Made by a program: the position numbers and the translations under genes. From NCBI GenBank assembly GCA_037367355.1, contig CM074695.1:3658001-3722000 (forward strand): a stretch of 64,000 nt of DNA, read 5' to 3'. This document shows positions 11,749 to 22,760 of this stretch, piece after piece. The first letter of the stretch is position 1; every line of letters starts with the position of its first letter. The notes under the pieces are model-generated. The model was given only the letters and a program-made list of their open reading frames with translations, made no database searches and was not told where the DNA came from. This stretch comes from Neoscytalidium dimidiatum. Its lineage: Eukaryota; Ascomycota; Dothideomycetes; Botryosphaeriales; Botryosphaeriaceae.

Positions 11749-14551
11749 TCAACCCTCCAGTTCTTCCTCCTCGCCACCCTCGTCGGCCGCCGCCTGATGT
11801 ACAGTTTTTGCCACTGGGGCCCTTGCTTCCTGCTTCCTGTACAATTCTGCTAAGAAATCACTGGTACTGGCCTCGTCGATACTCTTATCTTCCCTAACCC
11901 GCAAGAAGCGTGGAAAGCGCAGGCTGAGTCCGCGCTCTTCGCTGATGAGGCCAATGGCTGCCGTGTATGTCGGACTCAGCGTGATATCTGCAAAGGCACA
12001 CTCCCAGACCTCCTGCGGCTCGAACCATATATCCGGCTCGCCATTATACTCCACGAATGCAGGTTTATTTGCGCGGATGTTGCTGGTTTTACCTTCCTTT
12101 CCTTCCAACTCAGAGCTTTCATCACCCTCCTGCCCTCCATCCTCTCTGCCATCGTCTGAATCAGCCAACCCCGCACCGGGGTCGTACTTAGCGCGGTTGG
12201 CGGCGTAGAACTTATCAGTGAAGCCGGACATGCATTTGGTTACAGCCTCAAGACCACCAGTCTCCGGGTTGCGTACGGCGAGCAAGATGGGTGACCACCA
12301 TTTGCATTTGCGACCATTGCCATGCCAGGCACCGACAGGAATGAGGTCTATAGTGTCGGCAGATGTATTGTAATCCTTCTTTACCTTGAGCCACGAGTCA
12401 AGCCGCTTGTCCGGTTCGTAGGTGGCAAGGAGAGCCTTCCGGCGGCCTCCGGTCTTCCTTACACCCGTCTCTCCATTGTTTTCCATGCCAGGCTCAGCCT
12501 CCTGTGACGTCTTCTTGGTCTTCACAACCTTTTTTGTCTTCTGAGGCGTTGCGGGCTCTGAGGGTAATTTTGTATCCGCCGTGTCCCCCATAAGATCTGG
12601 GTTTAGGAGATTGTCCAGCACTTTGACCATAATGCCTTCGCACTTATTATCGGTTGCCCGTTTGAAGAACTCGCTGACACTCTCCTGATCCGCTGATGAC
12701 GCGTCTAGGCTTTCAACCCACGTGAAGTGGTGCGGGATCTCCGTGAAAAGGCTCTTGAGAAGTGACCGGCGCTCTCTAAATGGCCGGCTCAGTAACTCTT
12801 CCCCATTGAGGTACATCAGATCAAACGCAAACAAGCATACGTCTACCTTGACGCTGTGAATGACTACATCTTTCCTTGCCCGGTTCGATAAGACCTGGAA
12901 AGGCTTGAGATTGCCAGTCTCGCGATCGATGGCAACTACCTCGCCCTCAAGAATGAAGCTGCTGACGCCCTCCCCGCGGATCTGGGGAACCAGCGCCACA
13001 AGGTCCGGGTACTTGTCAGTCATGACCTCTAGATGGCGCGAGAAGATGGTGACCGTGCCGTTCTGATCACAATGGACTTGGGCACGTTGACCGTCGTATT
13101 TGAACTCGCAGCTAAAGTCGCGACCTTGCAGTTTTGTCAACATTTCGCCCAGGTCCCGTGTGATGCTCCCAAGCATGGGGCGAAGCGGAATGTGCAAGGA
13201 CAGGCCACACCGTATGAGCAACTCGTCACATACTCCGATCTCGAGAAGGGTGGGAACTAGGTCGTTGTAGTTGGGACGCCGGGCAAAACAGGCCTTGACG
13301 ATCTCCTCGTTACGCAGGTAAAGCTCAGCAAGTTGATCTTTCTTCAACTTCCCGAGAGCCATGGTAGGATGGGTATGGAAGTCGGCTGCGGGAGGACGCG
13401 ACATGATAAACGCACGAGAAAGAGCTATCAGCATTGTCGTCTTGACCGCACCGATGCGGAGATGCTGAACCAAGGTACGGACAATGTATCGTGATTCTTC
13501 TGCTCCTCTAGAATCCTGCAAGAGTCGTTCTACAATGCGCTGCTTGATCTCTTGGCTTCCCTGGCCTTTGCTGTTGGCAATCATAACCAGCGAGTCGTAT
13601 ACCGACTTGATTGTTAGCGGCTTTGGTTTGCGGAGGGTGAAGCTCTGGCGCTTCTTTGCTTCAAAAGCCACATCCCCAACATCACCGTACTTGTTATACA
13701 AAGTTTTGAGAGCCGCATTGTTTAAGCCGCAGACTTTCATCAAAGCTCTCGAAATTGCCGATCCTCCGAGACCAAGTTCCAGGTCGATGTATGGGGGCGA
13801 AATCGAGTTTGTGGCTAGCCAGACCTTTTGAAAAAAGTCAGAGTGTCTTACGTGTCGTTTGGGGGGCCATACACACAGCAGGAAGCAAGCTAGCTGGATC
13901 TCCCACAATCATGACCCGTAGGAAATTGACCAAGGTATCTACAATCTTGATCCTACTCTGCGTGCTATTGACCAAGACAAAACATCTTGTCAACATCGCA
14001 TATGTGGCATGTCCGCCATCCGCCGCCCAATGTGCTTGAAGATCCGCGACATATTCGGATGGATCGAAGGTTAACGGGTTCTCATCGAATGGTATATTGG
14101 AGGTTATCTTATCTTCGGCAGTTGCGGTGGACTGAAGCTTCAGTATATTCTTTTCAGCATTAGCGTTCAAGATGTGTGGCCGTGGTTTTGGTTCAGAATC
14201 AAAGACTTTCGCCGTTTCTAGGTTCACCGAGGCTCCAGACACCTGCCGCTCGCGATCGCCACCACTGTTGCTTTCCGAGGCGCTTGGCTGGCTTCGCGGC
14301 TTGGAGGTGTCATCCGCGACGACTTCTTTATTCCATTCTTCTTGGAGCTTCCGCGCGAGTTCTTCATCCGTCAATTGTGCATCCAATGGGTCATGATGCA
14401 GGCTCGGCGGGGCGGCCTGTTCCTCGAATGCCGAAGAAGAAGCCTGAGGGTAGTTATTCCGCTGCTTGGCGAAGAAGTAGTCGAGACTGCGGACAGGCTT
14501 GTCAGACGGGTTGAAATCGTTCTTCTTGCGCCTCTTCGCTGGGCTGCTCAT
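11749..14551 (-). CDS. CDC9: ATP-dependent DNA ligase I (Cdc9 type)
   Basis: Two exons, 14551-13877 and 13824-11749, give 916 residues. The 52-nt intron (13825-13876) starts GTGTGT and ends AAAAG, joining DPASLLPA to VWLATNSISPPY, a conserved block of the DNA-binding domain. The adenylated lysine is in EFKYDGQRA (about K467); FILEGEVVAID and DSWLKVKKDY are further nucleotidyltransferase motifs, and the OB-fold follows. Residues about 20-30 (RSLDYFFAKQ) resemble a PCNA-interacting peptide without the usual Gln, and DEELARKLQEEW is a short acidic helix. An insertion rich in Lys, Thr and Pro lies inside the catalytic domain near residues 600-640. The enzyme seals Okazaki fragments and finishes excision repair in the nucleus. 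Lig4 is excluded by the absence of BRCT repeats and by the N-terminus. Confidence 0.95.
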
Positions 14552-14897
14552 GTCGGGATCAAAGAGAGAAAGAGGCTGGGAACATGCCTAGGGTTGGTGT
14601 GCAGCGCAGAAGCAGATGCCTGCTCGTAGCTCGAGACAAGAGCGCGCGCATCAAGAGCGTCATAGGAACGCGGCCCGCGGATCTCCCGGCGCTAGCTCTA
14701 TTAAGTACAAGGACGCTTTCTGAAAAAAAAAAAAAAAAATCCCGTGGTCTTTTGGTTGCAGTGTATGGACATTGAGTGTGAATAGTGCGTGTTCTTGTAT
14801 TGTGATCTAACCTAGCTTAATTTGTGCCCGCACACTAGAAAAAGCTTTATGCCTGAGGCCGGAGCTGCTATATGGAAGATGCTGCCCGACACTTGAG
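14552..14897. other. Short gap between ligase promoter and MOG1 3' end
   Basis: Both neighbours read leftwards, so this holds the ligase I promoter and the MOG1 3' UTR. A run of 17 A lies at 14723-14739. Nothing else is recognised. Confidence 0.5.
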
Positions 14898-15603
14898 TTA
14901 TTTCTCAGTAACGAAAAGACCAAAATCTTTAACTTCAAACGTTTGCAGAATTCTTTGCCTGATAGCAGATGCAACGTCCATGAGTGGTCCTTGCTTCGCG
15001 GCTGCGAAATCAACCTCTTCCTTTGGGTACTCCCCCGGTACATGGGGGACGTTGACCGTAATGACGATGTCCGTCTTCTGTTCGGCAAGACGCACCAGGA
15101 CCAGCAGGATCGCCGTGAAGTCCGGCTGTGGTCTGCGATTTCCAAGCTCGGCGGTGGGATGCTGTGTAGCGACGAGGGTATAGGCGGGGATGTTACTGGT
15201 GGGGCATGTTAGGAAACAAGATGAAAGCCCCGCACCATCAGCAAGGGCGGAAACAGAGAGACTTACGGCATGCGCGCCAGGGTTGCGGCGTTTGATTGCC
15301 AGAACTGTGTCGCGTCGTTGCTATCACCCACGATGTCTTGAAAGTGATACTTCAACGCATCCTCGTCGCTCTGTGCCTGTGATTCATCAAGGCGCTCGGC
15401 GATGTCGAAGATGACGCTTGTGAATCCATTCACGTCAAGATAGACCTCCTGGCTGTCCGGGACTTGGCGGATGGAGCTTTAGCCGTCAGTCGCTGCTGTG
15501 CTGTGACACCAAATTTTATGACGTACCTAACGTCCGCGAAACCAGTCGGGAGTTCCACGGCGATGGCACCCCCGAAGAGGTCGGCGGGGGCAAAAGTAGC
15601 CAT
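14898..15603 (-). CDS. MOG1: Ran GTPase-binding protein Mog1
   Basis: Three exons, 15603-15527, 15476-15267 and 15195-14898, give 194 residues. The introns (about 50 and 71 nt) have GTACGT/AAAG and GTAAGT/CCAG borders and keep frame: exon 1 ends in FADVS, exon 2 runs SIRQVPDSQEVYLDV to LARMP, and exon 3 starts NIPAYTLVATQ. The opening, APADLFGGAIAVELPTGFADVS, and VNVPHVPGEY near the C-terminus fit the Mog1/PsbP-like fold. In yeast Mog1 binds Ran (Gsp1), promotes nucleotide release and supports nuclear protein import. No single reading frame shows the gene; it appears only after splicing. It is tandem with, and upstream of, the ligase gene, with no functional link evident. Confidence 0.88.
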
Positions 15604-16460
15604 GGTTCATGCAATCTTGTGAGATGGATGTTGCGTTCGGATTCAGCCAAGTCAGATGTCGAAACTCGTGGCTATCTTTATGTTGAAAAGTGCAGCCAGG
15701 CAGACAGCCAGGCAGAAATGCAAGTGCCTAGAAGACGAGCGAGCTGCCTACGAGGCTGCACGCGATACCCTGCACAGGACCAGTGTTGTACAGTGCCCTT
15801 CAATTTTTGATTTCACCCTTTCGAGATCCATATCTGCTATCTGCCAAAGTATATTGAAAAAATCTCTTTGATATCCCAACCATGTGTGCGTGTCGTGTTG
15901 CGTCCATCATCCCCTCTGCATGACTCAGCTTTCGAACTGCGAGCGCTGACGTACCTAGACTGGTTCCTTCATGCAGGCAGTTCATTCTGGAAAGTAGTAG
16001 TAGACCGTTTCTTGACTTCGTTCATCCAATGAGCATTAGACTTGCGACAATATTACTGCTGCAAGAGTTGATCGACTCCGACCGTGACGGTTGCGCTATG
16101 ACCGTTGAGACATCCGCACGCCCGTGGAATTGCTTGATCCATAACGGATGCTGAATCTCGATCTACTTCTTCACCTTTCAGGACTTCTGCGTCTAGTTGG
16201 GCGCCTCATTGTTCTTTTCAAGGCGATTACGCAGTCATCGCATCACCCGGCACAGCTGTCCAATCGAATATCGCGCATATCTGCACTTGCGCCAACAATC
16301 ATGCAAGTGTGCCGACAGATCCCCATTCCTGCAACTCCACATCTCTTTTGGCGCACCTTCTCTGAGGCTCCCACCCGCTGCCCCGAAAAACCCCGAACGA
16401 ATGCCGACCAAATGCTTCTGTGAAAGGCTCGCTGTTCGTGAAAGGATCAGTGTGTTTGCT
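15604..16460. other. Gap upstream of MOG1 and downstream of BUD20
   Basis: 857 bases holding the MOG1 promoter side and the BUD20 3' UTR. Short frames here have no recognisable features. I see no RNA gene or repeat. Confidence 0.4.
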
Positions 16461-17172
16461 TTACACAACCGCCTCCTCGACTACCATATTCTCGACGGCA
16501 TTCGACAAGCCAGTATTGTCTGCGCGATTGCTTCGTGAACCATTATCTGTGCGCAATCCGATCGCTGCCTCGGATTCCTTTTGGGTGTGAGGTTCTCCAC
16601 GCAACTGCCGCAACCTAAAGGCGGTGGTATATCAGATATTATTGTTCACAGATGCAATGAAGCCCGCACGTGGAACCTGAGGCTAGGGTCTTGCATCGAC
16701 TGTAAGAAACCGAGAGGACGTGCAAAGTGTGCAGGTGGTTTCAGAGCCCTCATGAGCGCGAGCAAGGTGCGGGCGAGCCAGGCTGTCCTGCCATCCTCAA
16801 CGTTCCAGATCCGTCCTCCACACAGTATTGCTGGCGTCCGGCTACCCACATCCTACCCCAGTCCATCTCATATTTGCGTGGTAGGTGGCCATTTTTCTTT
16901 TCTCTGCGTCTAAACCAGAATCGAAACACAAGGACTTACCTCCGCTTGTGAGGCTTGCTATGCTGGTGAGCAGCAAAATTATCATTGCTCTCAAACCATT
17001 TTGCACACTCCTTGCAATAGAATTGGCCCAGGGCAGGCAGATCCTCCTCCGCTTTTGTTTCCTTGTAGAGCTGGAGATGGCGATCGGAGCGCAGGTCGGC
17101 GTGGATCTGGTCGAGGTCGCGCGTGTAGCGGCGGGTCTTCTTCTTGGATTGCGCTCCCCGGATGGCGGGCAT
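16461..17172 (-). CDS. BUD20: Bud20/ZNF593-type C2H2 zinc-finger ribosome-biogenesis protein
   Basis: Two exons, 17172-16940 and 16614-16461, give 128 residues. Exon 1 encodes the basic start MPAIRGAQSKKKTRRYTRDL and the C2H2 finger FYCKECAKWFESNDNFAAHQHSKPHKRR. A TAA lies in the donor GTAAGT, so without splicing the protein would stop at residue 78. The acceptor TTTAG at 16615 joins it to LRQLRGEPHTQKESEAAIGL, the conserved tail that follows the finger in this family, which confirms the join. The intron is 325 nt, about six times the local norm. Bud20 is a shuttling factor that accompanies pre-60S ribosomal subunits out of the nucleus. Confidence in the exon join is high because both frame and family motif agree. 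Confidence 0.9.
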
Positions 17173-18002
17173 AGTGGTGAGGCGGGAGAAGATGGCGACG
17201 CGAGAGAGTGCGAGCGTGTCGTAGTCGTCGGCGTGCGTTTCGGATGCGAGACTCTACAGCGGCGACGGCGGCTATCGCTGTGGCTGTGGCTGTGGTTTTG
17301 CGTTGCAGTGCTTGCGTTATTGCAGGGCGGTCAGGCCCTGCGAGCAGGATAAGCAGCCTGGCTTGCCGCAAAATTTGGCTCGGGCGGTGCCGGCGGGCCA
17401 AGGGCCTCCGAGCTGGCCGGCCGGTCTGGCAGGTTGGCAGGCTGAGGCGCGCTGGCATGTGCACCGGCCGAGCATCGCGGAACGCCCGCGCCGCGCATAC
17501 AGACGACTACTCACGCAATGCCGCTGCAGCGGTGGCAGTGGCATCTCAAAAGCCGCGGCGATGTGCTCGGTACCCCGGGCTTGCGATGCGAGCCCAGGTT
17601 GCATTCATCGGGCCAGCGAGGGCGCGGCCCGGTCGAGTTGCCGCATACGGAACGCCTGGTCGACGAGCAGACCTGCAGACCTCGCAGATTTTTCCTCAGC
17701 GTCCAAGCTCCCCCGGCGCGGTGGCTGCCCGCCGTCGGATACGTCCTGGTGTGCACGTGCGGACCAATGGAAACTCCCAGCGGGCCTGTCTCCCTCGGCA
17801 GAAGCAGTGGGCACTGACGTTGGTCGCTGTTAAAAATGCCCGCGGTTGATTGGCCGGGCTGCTCCTGCTGCGTCCCGGCGTAGCGGCGGGACTGAGCGAT
17901 CGCTGCTTTCAAAGCTGTCCACGCCCACGCCCGCTCCTCCACCTCTTCCTTTCTTCCACCACCACCACTCTCCCCTCAATTCCTTCTCTATCGCCGCCCA
18001 GC
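17173..18002. promoter_or_regulatory. Intergenic region between divergent BUD20 and aconitase
   Basis: 830 GC-rich bases between two divergent start codons. The final 60 bases before the aconitase ATG are pyrimidine-rich (CTCCACCTCTTCC, CACCACCACTCTCC), as is usual before highly expressed fungal genes. A short GTGGCT repeat lies at about 17280-17296. The open frames across it on both strands lack any known domain. Confidence 0.45.
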
Positions 18003-20686
18003 ATGCAGCGTTTCTCGCGGCTGGCCCGCCGCGGCCTGGCCACCGTCAGCGAGGCTCCCCTCAGCCGCAAGGTCCGCCAGAACATTCACGAGGATGGCAA
18101 CTTCATCAACTACGCGAAGATGGCCGAGAACCTGTCCATCGTGCGCGGTCGCCTGAATAAGCCCCTCACCTATGCCGAGAAGATCATCTACTCTCATCTC
18201 GACGATCCCCACAACCAGGAGATCGAGCGTGGGAAGTCATACCTCAAGCTGAGGCCGGACCGTGTTGCTTGCCAGGATGCCACCGCTCAGATGGCCATTC
18301 TGCAGTTCATGTCCGCTGGCATGCCGTCCGTGGCAACCCCGACCACCGTCCACTGCGACCACTTGATTGAGGCGCAGGTTGGTGGCGAGAAGGATCTCGA
18401 GCGCGCTCAGAACATCAACAAGGAGGTCTACGACTTCTTGTCCACGTCCTGCGCCAAGTACAACATTGGTTTCTGGAGGCCCGGTTCTGGTATCATCCAC
18501 CAGATCGTCCTCGAGAACTATGCTTTCCCCGGAGGTTTGATGATTGGTACCGACTCTCACACTCCCAACGCCGGTGGTCTGGGAATGGCCGCAATCGGTG
18601 TTGGTGGTGCTGATGCCGTCGACGTCATGGCAAACCTGCCTTGGGAGCTGAAGGCGCCTAAGGTTATCGGTGTGAAGCTCACTGGCCAGCTGTCTGGTTG
18701 GACTTCTCCCAAGGGTAAGTCAATTGATCCGATTTCCCGGACTATTTCGCCGCGGCCCCCACCAGCCACGTCTCAATTGAACCTGCACATGTGGGGAAAG
18801 CTCGCAGATAGCTCCTAGCTTTCCAACTGGTGACCACTGGGTAAGCTAATTAGTGCGCAGACATCATTCTCAAGGTCGCTGGTATTCTTACCGTCAAGGG
18901 TGGTACTGGTGCTATTATCGAGTACCATGGTCCCGGAACTGAGTCGCTCTCATGCACTGGTATGGGCACCATCTGTAACATGGGTGCTGAGATCGGTGCC
19001 ACGACTTCTATTTTCCCCTTCAATGACCGCATGTACGACTACCTGGCTGCCACCAAGCGTAAGGACATTGGTGACTTCGCCCGCACCTATGCCAAGGACC
19101 TTCGCGAAGATGAAGGCGCGGAGTACGACCAGCTCATTGAAATTAACCTCTCCGAGCTTGAGCCCCACATCAACGGCCCCTTCACTCCCGATCTGGCCAC
19201 CCCGATCAGCAAGTTCAAGGACGCCGTCAAGGAGAACGGCTGGCCCGAGGACCTCAAGGTCGGCCTCATCGGTTCCTGTACAAATTCAAGCTACGAGGAT
19301 ATGTCAAGGTTAGTGATAACAAGCCCAGAAAACCGAACGTTATTATGCTGACTCGTTGCAGAGCTGCCAATATCGCACGCGACGCGATGTCGCACGGTGT
19401 TAAGGCCAAGGCTCTTTTCACCGTTACTCCCGGCTCTGAACAAATTCGAGCGACCATTGCTCGGGATGGGCAACTGAAAACTTTCGAGGAATTCGGTGGT
19501 ATAGTCCTTGCGAACGCTTGCGGTCCTTGCATTGGTGGGTTCAATCTGCGCATCCCTCTTTTTATTCATTGCGCTAACTCATGAACAGGCCAGTGGGATC
19601 GCAAGGATGTAAAGAAGGGCGAGCCTAACTCTATCATCTCATCATACAACCGTAACTTCACCGGCCGTAACGATGCTAACCCTGCCACTCACGCTTTCGT
19701 CACCTCCCCTGACCTCGTCGTTGCTTTGACCATCGCTGGTACCCTCAACTTCAACCCTCTCACCGACACCCTCAAGGGCGCGGATGGCAAGGAGTTCAAG
19801 CTGAAGGAGCCCCATGGCGACGGCCTCCCCGCCAAAGGCTTCGATCCCGGCCACAACACTTACCAGGCCCCCCCTGCGGATCGTGCTTCTGTCAACGTCG
19901 CTGTGAGCCCGACGAGCGACCGCCTCCAGTTGTTGGAGTCTTTCCCTGCGTGGGATGGCAAGGATGCTCTTAACCTGCCCATCCTCATCAAGGCTGCTGG
20001 GAAATGCACGACAGACCACATCAGTAAATTTTTAGCCTCCCTTCGATAGCGGGCAAAATGACTGACAGAGCGCGCAGGCATGGCTGGACCTTGGCTCAAG
20101 TACCGTGGCCACCTCGACAACATCTCGAACAATATGCTTATCGGCGCGATCAACTCGGCGAACGGCGAGGCGAACAAGGTCAAGAACCAGACGACTGGTG
20201 AGTGGGGGGCTGTCCCTGATGTTGCTCGCGATTACAAGAAGAAGGGCATCAAGTGGGTTGTCATTGGTGATTGGAATTACGGCGAGGGTTCGTCTCGTGA
20301 GCATGCCGCTCTTGAGCCCAGGCACCTTGGCGGTCTTGCCATCATCACTAAGTCCTTTGCCCGTATTGTAAGTGAAGCCTGGAGAATCGTCGAGAATGCA
20401 CGGCTGCTAATGAGTGCCACAGCACGAGACCAACCTGAAGAAGCAGGGTATGCTTCCTCTTACCTTCTCGAATCCTGATGACTACGACAGGATCCAGCCC
20501 GACGACAAGGTTGATCTTCTGTGCACTCAACTCGCGGTTGGAAAGCCTATGACCCTTCGCGTACACCCGGCCAACGGCGGTGAGCCTTTCGACGTGCAGC
20601 TTTCGCACACTTTCAACGAGGGCCAGATTGAGTGGTTTAAGAACGGCAGCGCGCTGAACACCATGGCCAAAGCGCAGAAGTCATAG
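18003..20686 (+). CDS. ACO1: Aconitate hydratase, mitochondrial
   Basis: Six exons, 18003-18714, 18861-19308, 19362-19534, 19589-20023, 20078-20367 and 20423-20686, give 773 residues, the usual length. All introns are GT-AG and keep frame; the first is 146 nt, the others 53-55 nt. The start [15 protein letters not shown] is an Arg-rich mitochondrial presequence. The three [4Fe-4S] ligands are visible: Cys377 in GSCTNSS and Cys440/Cys443 in ACGPCIG. Other family blocks are [16 protein letters not shown] and [13 protein letters not shown]. The enzyme interconverts citrate and isocitrate in the TCA cycle. The related homoaconitase of lysine synthesis is less likely given length and close match to the aconitase blocks. 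It ends AKAQKS at a TAG. Confidence 0.97.
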
Positions 20687-21368
20687 AGTAGCGGTTGAGA
20701 CTGTGCAGGGTGGCATTTCTTTCTTGCTTGTAACATTGTATGTCTTGAACATCAGGCGATACGGGAATCGGTACTTTCAGTTTACTGGTATATCATGGCG
20801 GTCGAATGAAAATCGCGTAATGAATTTACTTACGTGTACCATTAATGCGGGATATGGTCATGGCGAGATCAGTTCTCGCAAGTGCCAAGGCCAACAAGAG
20901 ACGGCAAAAGAGCTCACACCTGAAGAGTTTGCCTGGGCAGTGGAAGCAGTCGTCCGGACGGTAATGCTACCGACCATATCCGACACTTACGTCCGGACGA
21001 CTGCTTCCACTACCCATGCAAACTTATCCTTGATTCGGATGGTTTAGTCACCGGCCACCCTACTGCTGCCGAGTATGGAAAGCTCCGCAAACACGCCCAT
21101 CGCGAACGAGATTATTGGTCGATGTGTTAGTTTAGGATTCGTGAGATATAGTCCAATGTATGGATCCGAGCAATTGCTTTGCTCTTGCAGGCTTCTCTGT
21201 ATTTCTCGTTTAATTGCTAAGCGGAACGACTTCGTGTAGAGCACTTCCATTCGGAGCTGCGGTATTGTCATCTAACGAGCCGCAGGTCCGCGACCGAACG
21301 TCAACCTGGCCTGTACCTCACCCCACCCCGACTGCAGGTGAAGCTGCGCGAACGCCTGCGCGAAAGCA
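20687..21368. other. Aconitase 3' flank and COG5 promoter
   Basis: 682 bases. Apart from the foldback repeat listed separately (20927-21023), nothing is recognised. The last 100 bases before the COG5 start are C-rich. Confidence 0.45.
20927..21023. repeat. 34-bp inverted repeat with 29-nt loop
   Basis: The left arm 20927-20960 and right arm 20990-21023 are reverse complements over 34 bases with two mismatches. The inner 22 bases match perfectly and contain the 8-base palindrome GTCCGGAC. The loop is 29 nt. It lies 240 bases past the aconitase stop. It could be a foldback mobile-element remnant, a structured 3' UTR, or the stem of a small RNA. I see no obvious target-site duplication. Confidence 0.85.
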
Positions 21369-22760
21369 ATGGCAGACGATGAGCCGTCCTACATAGACTA
21401 CGAGGCCTTCCTCGACCCCTCGTTTTCCACGACTGCATTCGCAAACAATCTCGTGCTTGCGACAAACAACCCCTCGGACACGCCGCTCGACCTCTCCACC
21501 CCATTGTCGCGCGTTCTCTTCGACGTGCAGGAAGTCGACACACATATCGATACGCTCACCACCAAATCGGCTCTCCCACTCCTTGAATACACCAAGGACC
21601 ATGCTGAGTCCGGAGAGAGAATACTTCAAGAGGTGGAGGCTCAAGTTGCAAGTCTGACGGAGGGATACAAAACATTGGAGAAGGAAGTCATCGAGCGCTA
21701 CGAAGCTGCAGAACAGGTGCGTTTGGCCGCCGAGAGGCTGTGCCAGACGGTGAAGATTGGACGCGTAGTTGCACGTTGTCTGATGCTGGGCCGGCAGCTC
21801 GAGGCACAACTGGCCGAAGTTGGCGGGTTTGGCTCTGGCGGTGCGAAAAGAGAAGACCATCGGGCTATGGTCAGGTCTTCCAATACATTGGTTTCGTTAC
21901 GGCAGGTGCTGCTTGCTTCCGGGCCTGGCGAGGAGGGCGAGGGCCTGGAGCGCGTCAACGTCATAACGACATTGAAGAACGACCTCGTAAGCCTGGTGGA
22001 GCGCAGCCTTGTCTCACGATCTCAGCAAATCATTCGGGAGTTCTCCATGTCCTCGTTGCTGGCGTCCAATGGCCCTTCGCAACAGCCGAGTGCAGCTTCG
22101 ACCTACGCGCAGACCGAAGACACAAAATCCCGTACCACGTCAGCCCTCCTGACTCTCTATCTTCTGTCACCAGCTATGAGGAACGCCACGACCGCTACCT
22201 TCGAGCCTGCTCTTCTCATCAGCGCGCTGCAGGACTACCTGCAAACAGCGCTGAAGTCGTCTCTCGCTGCTCTTGCGAGGGCGCTAGCGACGCTGCCAAC
22301 GCTCGAGAGAACGCTCCTCGAAGTTTCAGCGCGGTGCCAAAATATTATGGCTTTGGAAACACTTTTGGAATCGGTCAAGCCTCCGCCGCATCCGCTGGTC
22401 AGCAACTCGGCGGCCGAGGATGCGGCGGGACAGAGAAGCGCGTCGAGGGTGCCCCCGCAGAACTTTTTGCAGCCTTTGCTGTATTCACTGGACACGTCGT
22501 CGTTGCCGTCATACTTTTGGCGGTCTCTTGCTTCGGCACTGTCTCCTCGGGTCCAGGAGATTCTTAATCGCGGCGGCGTGTCGGCAAGAACGCTGCGCAG
22601 CAACAGAGACAGAGTTAGGGACGCGGTACGGGAGTGCGTGAATCGCGGCTCACAATTGCCAGCAAGCGCGTTGAGCAGGGGCAAGGGGGCAGCCGTGGGC
22701 AACTGGGAGCGCGAAGCGGCGGTTATGGTCGGTTCTATTATTGGAGTGCTGGGGAGGTAA
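21369..22760 (+). CDS. COG5: Conserved oligomeric Golgi complex subunit 5
   Basis: Single exon, 463 residues. The N-terminal block YIDYEAFLDPSFSTTAFAN, then LVLATNNPSDTPLDLSTPLS, is the hallmark of fungal COG5. It is followed by a heptad-rich helical stretch (about residues 50-130) typical of tethering-complex subunits. The rest is predicted helical with a Ser/Ala-rich linker near residue 235. Fungal COG5 proteins are shorter than the animal form of about 840 residues, so this length is normal. Together with COG6-8 it forms lobe B of the COG complex, which tethers retrograde vesicles at the Golgi and keeps glycosyltransferases in place. It is tandem with aconitase upstream and VTS1 downstream, without shared function. 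Confidence 0.9.
   Translation: MADDEPSYIDYEAFLDPSFSTTAFANNLVLATNNPSDTPLDLSTPLSRVLFDVQEVDTHIDTLTTKSALPLLEYTKDHAESGERILQEVEAQVASLTEGYKTLEKEVIERYEAAEQVRLAAERLCQTVKIGRVVARCLMLGRQLEAQLAEVGGFGSGGAKREDHRAMVRSSNTLVSLRQVLLASGPGEEGEGLERVNVITTLKNDLVSLVERSLVSRSQQIIREFSMSSLLASNGPSQQPSAASTYAQTEDTKSRTTSALLTLYLLSPAMRNATTATFEPALLISALQDYLQTALKSSLAALARALATLPTLERTLLEVSARCQNIMALETLLESVKPPPHPLVSNSAAEDAAGQRSASRVPPQNFLQPLLYSLDTSSLPSYFWRSLASALSPRVQEILNRGGVSARTLRSNRDRVRDAVRECVNRGSQLPASALSRGKGAAVGNWEREAAVMVGSIIGVLGR

Noticed and set aside
16615..16939. A C/D or H/ACA snoRNA in the BUD20 intron
   Set aside because: I looked for TGATGA and paired CTGA boxes or an ACA with two hairpins and found no convincing set; left as a check, not a feature.
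16936..17172. BUD20 as an intact 78-residue single-exon protein
   Set aside because: The stop codon lies in a GTAAGT donor, and the conserved family tail is found in frame at 16461-16614 after a TTTAG acceptor.
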